Assembly: GCF_003313325.1 (NCBI RefSeq)
Contig: NZ_QMHQ01000002.1
Location: 248,001 to 312,000, forward strand
Source: Pedobacter namyangjuensis
GTDB taxonomy: Bacteria > Bacteroidota > Bacteroidia > Sphingobacteriales > Sphingobacteriaceae
Length of the DNA stretch: 64,000 nucleotides
Reading direction: 5' to 3'
The notes below the pieces were generated by a model. It was not told the origin of the DNA, did no database searches, and worked only from the letters and a program-made list of their open reading frames with translations. The position numbers and the translations under genes were made by a program. Of the stretch, positions 42,621 to 50,637 are shown piece after piece. Each line of letters opens with the position of its first letter. Within the stretch, counting starts at the first letter, position 1.

Positions 42621-44776
42621 ATTTTAAGTTTTTCAGCTAATTTGAAAATATCATAAGCTACTTTCTGTATCGAAGTAAATTGCTCAGAGATAATAGCACT
42701 CGGACTATCTTCTTTAACATCTGGTTGTGCTTTTCTTCTTATTAACGGAACATTTCTAATTTCTTCTTTATGTAAGGTTATATTTTCTGCAGCCTCATTA
42801 AGTAGATAAATGGTGTTTTCTGAAACAGGTTTTAACTCTTCAAAATTTTCAAATAGAAAATCATGTTCCTTATTGTATAGCGATAAGGTTGCAATATAAG
42901 ATGAAAGTAAATGATTTAGTACAGTGAATTGATGTAATTCCTTTATGTACAACTGTTTGCTTTTCGGCTCAGAGAACATTCTTTGAAATAACGATGCCAG
43001 GTTAGATGTACTTACATAAACTTCTTTTCTGGCTACTTTGTAGTTTGTAGAATTATGATCGTTTTTATTAAAATAAAGTAAAGTTACCTGATTAAAGTAG
43101 TTGCGATTTGCGTTGATAATATCAGTCATTGCCTGCTTTAATTTTTCATGTTCCCAGTTAGGAAACAACGAATAGCTTGCAAGCAGAGCGATGCCAGAGC
43201 CAATCAGCGTGTCATAAATCCGCTCTCTGGCAATAGATAAACTTCCCATCCCTAAAAAGTCGAACAAAACAAGTATGTAAGGCGTCATAAAAAGTACACT
43301 TACCACGTAATTTTTCCGCTGAAAGCTATAGCTGCCGATCATACATACGAGCAAAATAACAAAGAGCGTATTTTTATCATGGATGTAAACCAAAATACCC
43401 ATTCCTATAAATGCACCAACTACGGTACCAATTATACGCTCAAAATTACGCTGTTTCGTTAAGCTAAATCCAGGTTTAGAGATTACCAAAATCGTTAACA
43501 AAATCCAGTAACTGTGATCAAAATCTAATATTTTAGCTACGGCAAAGCCGATTAACATAACAATAGCCACACGTAAAGAATGCCTAAATGTAGAGGAACT
43601 GAAGGTTAAATTTTCAAAAAATAGTTTAAAATCAAAATTTTGCTTAGTTACAAACCTATCTACATCAATTTCTCTATTCTTAAGATTCTTCTTTTCGCTT
43701 TTATTAAAATAGCCCGTAATAGTTTTAACACGCCCTAAAATATTCTCAATGTTAACCTCTATATTTTTGAGTGCTATTAAACCTAGCGTATTATACTGCT
43801 GGTTTTTATTTTTCTCGAGTACAGAAATTCTATGTTTTAGTTTCTCTACACCACGCAATAAATCCTTCTCAATATGCGGTGTGCCACCACTTTTTAAAGC
43901 AAAAGCAACATTTTCCAATGAGCTAGCAATCTGATTGATCAATCGTTCGTACCTTCTCAAAATACCGCTTGAATCAAACTGCAAATGCAATTCTTTGTAA
44001 TTGTAGTAGGTGGACATTACTTGCTCAAACAAATCAACCGTATCTACAAAAACTAATAATAGAAACCTACTTTCTGGCGTACCATCTCTAATTATCTCTC
44101 GTGTTTTAAATAACAGTTCCCTAACCTCATCTTGCTTTTCGTGCACATGTACCTGCAGTTGCAACAGTTCAGCATAGTTTTTTTCATAGTCTGTATTTTC
44201 CTTATAAAACTTAGCCTTAGCTCTTAAAAATTCGCTAATCTGTTGTATAGATTCACTTAAGGTTTGTTGCAAAAGTCTATAAGGGCGCAAACGATAAACC
44301 AAGTAGCTGAGTAGGGTGTACCAAATACTACCAAGAAAAATTAGTAAGGTATAAAATAATACTTCTTTCCAGGGTCTAATATCATCAATACTTAGAACCA
44401 TAATTAACAAAACTGCCGTACCTATTGATGCAGCTCTAACGCCGTAAACAAAGAACATGGAGAAAAAGAAACTGCAAAAAACCAATAGCACACCGCTTAC
44501 AAGTATACTCTGATTGGTTAAACCAACAAGAATAGAAACTATCGCCAACAATGCCGTAGTAATTAACATCGCGTTTCTTCGGTGCGTAATTGGTCCGGGA
44601 GAATCTACAACACTAATACATAAAGCGCCTAAAGATAAGGTCATGCCGTATTGAAGCATGCCAAATTGCGCCATTATTAGAGAAGGGCAAAGAACACCAA
44701 TTGTGATACGAATACCATCGGCAAAATAGGTGCTGAGCAAAAAATCTTGTATGTTTCTAATTGGCCGATGGAGCAT
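42617..44776 (-). CDS. FUSC-family inner membrane protein (YccS/YhfK-like)
   Basis: 719-aa membrane protein of the fusaric-acid-resistance/aromatic-acid-exporter-like family. Two blocks of about six transmembrane helices (about 20-160 and 390-530) are separated by a long helical cytoplasmic domain (about 165-385, rich in Lys and Glu). A C-terminal cytoplasmic tail follows. The second block has LRVAIVMLIGFAVAKI, YWILLTILVISKPGFSLT and RIIGTVVGAFIGMGIL, typical of FUSC. The function in Bacteroidota is unknown; efflux is a guess from the family. I chose the ATG at 44776 because the frame reaches 44782 only with a TTG start. Its stop overlaps that of the convergent small exported protein gene. 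Confidence 0.85.
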   Translation of the reverse strand: MLHRPIRNIQDFLLSTYFADGIRITIGVLCPSLIMAQFGMLQYGMTLSLGALCISVVDSPGPITHRRNAMLITTALLAIVSILVGLTNQSILVSGVLLVFCSFFFSMFFVYGVRAASIGTAVLLIMVLSIDDIRPWKEVLFYTLLIFLGSIWYTLLSYLVYRLRPYRLLQQTLSESIQQISEFLRAKAKFYKENTDYEKNYAELLQLQVHVHEKQDEVRELLFKTREIIRDGTPESRFLLLVFVDTVDLFEQVMSTYYNYKELHLQFDSSGILRRYERLINQIASSLENVAFALKSGGTPHIEKDLLRGVEKLKHRISVLEKNKNQQYNTLGLIALKNIEVNIENILGRVKTITGYFNKSEKKNLKNREIDVDRFVTKQNFDFKLFFENLTFSSSTFRHSLRVAIVMLIGFAVAKILDFDHSYWILLTILVISKPGFSLTKQRNFERIIGTVVGAFIGMGILVYIHDKNTLFVILLVCMIGSYSFQRKNYVVSVLFMTPYILVLFDFLGMGSLSIARERIYDTLIGSGIALLASYSLFPNWEHEKLKQAMTDIINANRNYFNQVTLLYFNKNDHNSTNYKVARKEVYVSTSNLASLFQRMFSEPKSKQLYIKELHQFTVLNHLLSSYIATLSLYNKEHDFLFENFEELKPVSENTIYLLNEAAENITLHKEEIRNVPLIRRKAQPDVKEDSPSAIISEQFTSIQKVAYDIFKLAEKLKI

Positions 44777-45571
44777 ATACAAAACTACAATTTTACCGAA
44801 AGAACGTTTGCCAAAAGACGATTTTAATTTAGCTTTTTAAATATAAATAAGAATTTAAGCAGAAATAACTGACAGATTATTTGATTTCTAAATACAAATT
44901 GTTGATAAGCAATTTAATACGACTTTGTTAGCAACATTAGCAAATCGTCAAAATTTTAATTTTTACCGCATAAAATGATGTTAAAAACTTGTTAATAACC
45001 GGTTGCTTTTGGTTTAAAACTTGTTTATAAAATAAAATGATTTTTCTTGCAGGATGTTGATTATAGCGCTAAATTAGATCATATCAATAACGAAGTACTT
45101 TGACAGTCAGATAGATAATCTAAAACAAAAAACGAGATGGAAACATTAAATTTTTTGAGATTGTAGCGATAAAATTAATTTTATTGAAAAATGAAATTGA
45201 TGAAATGTTAATATCGAAAGATAAGAACATGGTAATTTAGAAGCTCATAAAATTACGATGTCCGAAAGGATAACGAAATTTGAAAGCAACGGTTTTAAAA
45301 CCAACTAAATTTTATCAACTATCAGGCATTATAACAATTATGGAAATCTACGGAATGATATAATAGTTATAATTTATACGAGTTTAGCCTTTGAAAAAAT
45401 AGCTGAGCTAGAATATTGGAAAAGTAAATTCAATTGATGCTTTATTTTTAGCTATGGCTAATGTAAGGTTAAAACGGAGAACCAAATCGAAAGAAGAGGC
45501 GCTCCGTTTTTTTTTAGCCCATTTTTATAAATAACTATAAAATTTTGACTGCTAAAAGGTATTTTTAAATT
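44777..45571. other. 795-base region without an intact gene
   Basis: Strongly AT-rich, with no intact gene. Near its right end two overlapping frames look protein-like. Frame 1 (45309-45437) reads SLAFEKIAELEYWKSKFN and then a stop. Frame 2 (45412-45534) reads SIDALFLAMANV, then LKRRTKSKEEALRFFLAHFYK. Joined by one frameshift they resemble a single short protein. The ATG at 45454 could start a 26-aa peptide. A terminator-like hairpin lies at 45471-45515 inside this stretch. It could be a decayed gene, an untranslated RNA gene, or a regulatory leader of the phoH-like gene. I cannot decide between these. Confidence 0.35.
45471..45515 (+). terminator. Terminator-like hairpin upstream of phoH-like gene
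   Basis: AAAACGGAG (45471-45479) pairs with CTCCGTTTT (45502-45510) around a 22-base loop, followed by T to 45515. This is a good intrinsic terminator on the plus strand, but no annotated plus-strand gene lies upstream for 2.8 kb. It may end a small RNA or act as an attenuator in the phoH leader. Confidence 0.55.
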
Positions 45572-46924
45572 ATGGTTGCAAAGCGAAAATTAGCTGATAA
45601 ATTGTTAAGGAAAATATTTGTACTCGATACTTCTGTTATCTTGTACGACCATAATGCTGTAAATAGCTTTCAAGAACATGATGTTGCCGTACCAGTTTTA
45701 GTATTGGAAGAATTGGACAATTTTAAAAGTGGAAATGATACTAGAAATTTCGAGGCTAGAAACTTCATCAGAATTATAGATCAGGCATCAAAAAATAATA
45801 CTATAAACAAATGGTTTAAACTTAAAAAAAGCAACTTAGGCAAATTTAAAATCGCATTAAATGAGCATCCTAAAAAACAAGATGCCGAAAAAATATTTGG
45901 CGAAGGAAAATTTGATAACAGAATTTTAAATACCGCATTGGTGCTAAAGGAGGAAAATAGCGATTGTAAGGTTACCTTAGTTTCTAAAGACATATGCCTA
46001 CGGTTAAAGGCAAAATCACTTAGTTTAAATGCCGAAGATTATGAAACTGGCAAAATAAAAAACGCCGACGAACTGTATACAGGTAAAAGCGGGATTAATA
46101 ATTTACCTGAGTCAAAGATAGAAAGCCTAATCGCAGATGGAATATTAAGTACTAAGGATATCGATTTGCCCTACACGTTGTCAAACCATTTTTATTCGAT
46201 AAAGAATAAAAAGAAATTACTAAACGCTTTTTACAGTAAGATAGATCAAACATTGAGGTTAATTAAGCACTCAGATATTTTCAATATTGAACCTAGAAAT
46301 GCCGAACAGTCGTTCGCTATAGATGCATTATTAAACCCCGATATTAAGTTAGTTAGCATACAGGGAAATGCCGGAACCGGTAAAACATTATTAGCACTGG
46401 CCAGCGCTCTTGCCCAACGTAAAGACTACCGCCAAATTTATATTACAAGACCAATTGTGCCGCTTAGTAACAAGGATATTGGCTTTTTGCCTGGTGATGT
46501 TAAGGCCAAAGTAGATCCGTATATGGCGCCTATTTGGGATAACTTGAAGTTTATAAAAGAGCAGTTTGCTGACGACGAGAAAATGCAGTTAAAAATAGAC
46601 GAACTTGTTAGAACTGAAAAAATTCAAATTGCGCCTCTAGCTTTTATTAGGGGAAGAACAATTACAAAGATATTTTTCATTATTGACGAAGCTCAAAACC
46701 TTACTCCGCACGAAGTTAAAACCATTATATCAAGAGCGGGAGAACATACAAAAATTGTGTTTACGGGCGACATCTACCAAATAGATACTCCTTACTTGGA
46801 TTCAGAAAGCAATGGTCTTTCTTATTTGATCGAAAATGCTAAAAAACATCCACTGTACGCCCACATAACATTACAAAAAGGGGAGAGGAGTGAGCTAGCA
46901 AATTTGGCTACCGAATTACTTTAA
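45572..46924 (+). CDS. PIN domain-PhoH ATPase fusion protein
   Basis: 450-aa protein of the YlaK/PhoH2 type. An N-terminal PIN ribonuclease domain (about 12-150) shows IFVLDTSVILYDHNA, VLEELDNFK and ARNFIRII, with the acidic residues of the active site. The C-terminal PhoH ATPase domain (about 235-450) has Walker A in IQGNAGTGKTLLALA (Lys271) and Walker B in FFIIDEAQNLTPHEVK, with VFTGDIYQID after it. Related PIN-PhoH proteins unwind and cleave RNA in an ATP-dependent way. It is preceded by a 0.8-kb region with an unexplained hairpin. Its stop overlaps that of the convergent MFS gene by 4 bases. Confidence 0.92.
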   Translation: MVAKRKLADKLLRKIFVLDTSVILYDHNAVNSFQEHDVAVPVLVLEELDNFKSGNDTRNFEARNFIRIIDQASKNNTINKWFKLKKSNLGKFKIALNEHPKKQDAEKIFGEGKFDNRILNTALVLKEENSDCKVTLVSKDICLRLKAKSLSLNAEDYETGKIKNADELYTGKSGINNLPESKIESLIADGILSTKDIDLPYTLSNHFYSIKNKKKLLNAFYSKIDQTLRLIKHSDIFNIEPRNAEQSFAIDALLNPDIKLVSIQGNAGTGKTLLALASALAQRKDYRQIYITRPIVPLSNKDIGFLPGDVKAKVDPYMAPIWDNLKFIKEQFADDEKMQLKIDELVRTEKIQIAPLAFIRGRTITKIFFIIDEAQNLTPHEVKTIISRAGEHTKIVFTGDIYQIDTPYLDSESNGLSYLIENAKKHPLYAHITLQKGERSELANLATELL

Positions 46925-48141
46925 TGATGTTTTCTGAGGGTGAAAATTGTAATTATTAATGCTCCCAAAGTTAAAATTACACTAAAAATAAACGGTGCGC
47001 CCGGAAAATAGATCGCATTGTTTGATTTATCTATAAAATGAGCGAAAATGAAAGCCATAGAAATTGGGCCTAATATAGCCCCGGCACTTTGCATGGCCGT
47101 TACAATGCCTTGAATTTCGCCTTGCGCATTATCTGGTACTTGATTTGAAATTATAGTTTGCATAGCTGGATTTCCGATTCCCGCTAGGCAGTATGGTAAA
47201 ATAAAAACCATCATCATTAATCCGTTTGGCGCAAAAGCAAAACAAGCAAAGCCAACAATATACAAACTCAAACCTAATATAATTGCCTTTTTACTGCCAA
47301 TTTTCGGGATTACAATTCTAATTAATCCGCCTTGCACAATTGCCACTGCAACACCAACAATCGCAAGTGAATAACCAATCATTGATGAATTCCAATTGAA
47401 TTTTTCCATTACATAATAACCCCAATTTGATTGTACAGAATGACTAGCTGTGTAAAGGAGAAATAACGAAAAAACCAACCCAATTATGGCTGGGTATTTT
47501 GAGGCACTAACAATCGAACCGATTGGGTTAGCTCGTTTCCAAGAAAAATCTCTACGTTTATTTTCGGCAAGGGATTCTGGAAGTATAAAATATCCATACA
47601 AGAAATTTATTAGCGATAAACCTGCAGCTAACATAAACGGAACTCTTAATCCCATATTACTAAATAGTCCGCCTAGCAACGGGCCAACAACAAATCCAAT
47701 ACCAAATGCAACGCCAATCATTCCGAAATTCTGCGCCTTTTTTTCTGGTGTGCTAATATCTGCTATATACGCCATTGCCGTAGTAAAGCTTGCGCCAGTA
47801 ATACCAGCAATTACACGACCGATGAACAACCAAGCTAATGTTGGAGCAAACGAAAGAAATATGTAGTCAATTCCTAAACCTAATAACGAGATCAGTAAAA
47901 TTGGCCTACGACCAAATTTATCACTCAAACCACCAACAATTGGCGAAAATAAATATTGAGCTATGGAATAAGCAACTAAGAGTAAACTTCCATATTCAGA
48001 AGCTTCACCAACTGATTTGCCGGAGATTTCTTTGATTAAATCTGGTAAAACCGGAATCACAATTCCAAATCCTATACAATCTATTAGAATTGTGATAAAG
48101 ATAAAACCTAAGGTTGATTTTTTAGCTTCCAGATTTTTCAT
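46921..48141 (-). CDS. MFS transporter, TCR/Tet-like
   Basis: 406-aa inner-membrane transporter with twelve predicted helices. It starts with LGFIFITILIDCIGFGIVIPVLPDLI, which in this family includes the conserved Asp of helix 1. Motif A is GGLSDKFGRRPILLISLLG (loop 2-3), and RVIAGITGASFTTAMAYIAD and GMIGVAFGIGFVVGPLLGG (motif C) follow. The pattern matches tetracycline-type proton antiporters of the TCR/Tet subfamily. Many chromosomal members in Bacteroidota export other compounds, so a resistance phenotype cannot be claimed. There is no TetR-type regulator nearby. Convergent with the PIN-PhoH gene. Confidence 0.88.
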   Translation of the reverse strand: MKNLEAKKSTLGFIFITILIDCIGFGIVIPVLPDLIKEISGKSVGEASEYGSLLLVAYSIAQYLFSPIVGGLSDKFGRRPILLISLLGLGIDYIFLSFAPTLAWLFIGRVIAGITGASFTTAMAYIADISTPEKKAQNFGMIGVAFGIGFVVGPLLGGLFSNMGLRVPFMLAAGLSLINFLYGYFILPESLAENKRRDFSWKRANPIGSIVSASKYPAIIGLVFSLFLLYTASHSVQSNWGYYVMEKFNWNSSMIGYSLAIVGVAVAIVQGGLIRIVIPKIGSKKAIILGLSLYIVGFACFAFAPNGLMMMVFILPYCLAGIGNPAMQTIISNQVPDNAQGEIQGIVTAMQSAGAILGPISMAFIFAHFIDKSNNAIYFPGAPFIFSVILTLGALIITIFTLRKHH

Positions 48142-48301
48142 ACTATCAAAAGTAGCAGTAAATCTTATATAATTACTAGAATCTGTACGATATTGTTTTG
48201 GCCAAAAAAGACTTAGAAACGAACTTATTTATTGTCTTATAATTAACATTATGTTAAGTTATCCAAATAGAAGTATAATCTTCCCTATGGCTTTAGTACA
48301 T

Positions 48302-49435
48302 TTAAAACTCGTTAAGCTTACGTTTTAGATCTTGAACTTTCTCCAACTGATTTTTACGAGTGTAAATTTCAGTTAATAATTGGATAGTATTTCTATCGTT
48401 AATATTTATCTCATGCGCTCTAAGCAAAGTAAACTCCGCACGATTGGTAAAGGAATTAAATTTCTGAATTTCTTTTTTCTTTAAAGCGTCGTTAGCATTA
48501 TTGATATAAACTAAGCCTAATTGGTATAAAGCGTCAAAATAATTCTGATCAATATTTAATGCCTTATTGTAGGCTAATTCTGCTGTAGTATTATTTTTCT
48601 GTTGCGACTGTTTTAAATATCCAGCTAAGAAATAAAGTAATTTACTGCGTTTATCAACTGCTATAGAACTTTCAATCGCAGTTAAGGCCAGATCATATTT
48701 TTCGCTATCCAGCAATAAATTTATATAATCATTTGTCAAAAACGGATGGTATGGATTAATTTGTAGACCATCTTGCAAAGTTTTAATCGCTAGCTCACTT
48801 TCGAATTTTGATGCGTATATATTTGCAATGTTTTGGAAAACCAAAGGGTTTCTGATTCCGTTTTCCTTTGCACGTTTAAAATATTCTAGCGCTTCATCAT
48901 ACGCTTTAATATTTTGTGCGCAAATTCCAACGTTTACAGCTAATGTTGTATCATTTGGAAAGTAATCGCTCACTTGTTTTAGCAGCTCAAACGCAGTCGA
49001 AAAATCATTGTTGTTATAAGCTAAATTACCCTCTGTTTGCTTTTTAATATTGATGTTATAGGTTGACGCTTTGATAAGCTCAGCATTTGCCTGGTATTTA
49101 TCGAGTTTAATGGCTTTATCTAACGCAGTTTTTGCCAAGTCAAAATATTTGTCGGCATTACTCTGATTATCGTCGATAACAGCTATATAAGAGCTCAGAT
49201 AGGATTTTACCGCCCAAGTTTCCGGCCAATTTGTAGTTTTTTTATCCTTCTCTGCTAATTCAACCGCTTTTATCCCCTCTCCTATAATAGCTAACTGTTT
49301 TTTTGAATCTTCTTTGTTAGTAATGCTTGCCTGCAATTTACCTACGCTATTTTGAGCAGCAACAACTTGCGTTTTTTGTGCAAATGAATTGATACTTACT
49401 AGAAATACAAAACAGTATAATAAACTAAATTTCAT
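48302..49435 (-). CDS. Exported TPR protein (paralogue of the next gene)
   Basis: 377-aa exported protein. The signal peptide (about 1-20, ending NSFAQ) is followed by a helical region (about 25-130) with an ETWAVKSYLSSYIAVIDD segment. Tetratricopeptide repeats cover about 130-375, including NLAYNNNDFSTAFELLKQV, NVGICAQNIKAYDEALEYFKRA, NIYASKFESELAIKTLQDGL and LAYNKALNIDQNYFDALYQLGLVYIN. The start at 49435 is chosen because the frame reaches 49459 only with a TTG. It resembles the product of the adjacent upstream gene in domain order and in the region before the TPRs, so the two are a tandem duplication. TPR proteins mediate protein contacts; the partner is unknown. Confidence 0.82.
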   Translation of the reverse strand: MKFSLLYCFVFLVSINSFAQKTQVVAAQNSVGKLQASITNKEDSKKQLAIIGEGIKAVELAEKDKKTTNWPETWAVKSYLSSYIAVIDDNQSNADKYFDLAKTALDKAIKLDKYQANAELIKASTYNINIKKQTEGNLAYNNNDFSTAFELLKQVSDYFPNDTTLAVNVGICAQNIKAYDEALEYFKRAKENGIRNPLVFQNIANIYASKFESELAIKTLQDGLQINPYHPFLTNDYINLLLDSEKYDLALTAIESSIAVDKRSKLLYFLAGYLKQSQQKNNTTAELAYNKALNIDQNYFDALYQLGLVYINNANDALKKKEIQKFNSFTNRAEFTLLRAHEININDRNTIQLLTEIYTRKNQLEKVQDLKRKLNEF

Positions 49436-49462
49436 TTTTAATGGGATATTTATTGCCAAAAT

Positions 49463-49500
49463 AACAAAAAAAAGAGGGATAAATTAAATTCATCCCTCTT
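49463..49500 (-). terminator. Terminator after the gyrA-TPR operon
   Basis: AAGAGGGAT (49472-49480) pairs exactly with ATCCCTCTT (49492-49500). The A-tract at 49466-49473 is a T-run on the minus strand. It lies just after the stop of the TPR gene at 49521-50609. Confidence 0.85.
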
Positions 49501-49520
49501 AAAATATTTAGTAATTTAAA

Positions 49521-50609
49521 TTAGTTAGCTGCTGGAAGTGCATCCAATTGCTTTTTTATAGCTTCGTAGTTAGCTGTGTCGTTCTTAAATGCATAAATTT
49601 GTTTCAATGTTTCTAAGCCTGAAACTAATTTTGGATCAAGTTCAACCGACTTTTTGTAGTGTGGTAACGATTGATCTATGAAAGCTAACATTTTAGCCGA
49701 AATTGCATCAAACTCTTTTGTTTGTTTAGCACTTAGCTTACTTCTCTCTGTTTGCAAGGCCAAAGCTTGTTTATAATAAGTGTCACCCATTAAATAATGA
49801 TAAATTGCTTTTTTATCATCTTTAGCGATAAGCTTTTTCAATGCTTCTTGAGATTTTGCAATGTCACCTCTATTAATGTAAATATCAGTTTCATAACCAA
49901 CAAAATCAGGATCGTCCGGATATTTTGCTAGTGCATTTTTAACAGCTTCTAAAGCTGCCGTAGTGTCTTTTAAGTTAGTTAACGAAATATTAACAAGTTC
50001 GATGTGGTAGTTTTTAGCATCTGGACCGTTAAACTCTGTCATTTTCTTAAAATGTTTAATTGCTTCTGGATAATTTCCATCCATCTTAGCAACTACACCA
50101 GCGTTCATGTACATTGCAGTATCCTGCGGATTTAAAGCAATAAGCTGGTTAAATGATGTTAATGCTGTTTTGTAATCTTTTGCATTATAGGCCTTAACAC
50201 CTCTATTACTTATCGCATTGCGGATATTTACCTTAGCAAGCTCTATGTTTTCCTTTTGAGAACCTTTCGCATCTAAAGTTTTCAGTTTTTCGATTGATTC
50301 TTCAGCAATTTTTTCTTTAGCTGACGCATTTGCCGCATCTACAGAATCTGTATAGGCAATTGCAGAAGCAAATAATGCTCTGTAGCCCCAAGCTTCTGGC
50401 ATAACAGCAGATTTCTCATTGGCAATGGCATTATCTGTATGCTTTAAACCAGCATTTAACGCAGCCATTGATTTGTCGAATGTTTGCTTTCCAGCTGTCA
50501 AACCGTAAATATCCCAAGCTTTTTTAGCTTCCGTTACTTCACTTTTTTGAGCATTGGCAAGTGTAGCACTAGTACCTACAATTAATATACTTAAAAGTAA
50601 TTTTTTCAT
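49521..50609 (-). CDS. Exported TPR protein downstream of gyrA
   Basis: 362-aa exported protein. The signal peptide (1-21, ending ANAQ) is followed by a helical region (about 22-130) containing MPEAWGYRALFASAIAYTDSVDAA. TPR motifs cover about 135-350 (GVKAYNAKDYKTALTSFNQLIALN, MNAGVVAKMDGNYPEAIKHFKKM, AALEAVKNALAKYPDDPDFVGY). The frame is open upstream into the gyrA end, but the ATG at 50609 with an ideal signal peptide is clearly the start. It begins 28 bases after gyrA and is likely co-transcribed with it. It is paralogous to the next gene downstream. Confidence 0.85.
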   Translation of the reverse strand: MKKLLLSILIVGTSATLANAQKSEVTEAKKAWDIYGLTAGKQTFDKSMAALNAGLKHTDNAIANEKSAVMPEAWGYRALFASAIAYTDSVDAANASAKEKIAEESIEKLKTLDAKGSQKENIELAKVNIRNAISNRGVKAYNAKDYKTALTSFNQLIALNPQDTAMYMNAGVVAKMDGNYPEAIKHFKKMTEFNGPDAKNYHIELVNISLTNLKDTTAALEAVKNALAKYPDDPDFVGYETDIYINRGDIAKSQEALKKLIAKDDKKAIYHYLMGDTYYKQALALQTERSKLSAKQTKEFDAISAKMLAFIDQSLPHYKKSVELDPKLVSGLETLKQIYAFKNDTANYEAIKKQLDALPAAN

Positions 50610-50637
50610 TTTGTCTTTTATTTTATTCGAAATTATA

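Noticed and set aside
45454..45534. 26-aa peptide gene before phoH
   Set aside because: It overlaps a strong terminator-like hairpin and has no ribosome-binding or conservation evidence; kept only as part of the unexplained region.
46921..48141. Tetracycline resistance gene
   Set aside because: The protein has TCR/Tet family motifs but no neighbouring regulator or mobile context; substrate cannot be assigned.
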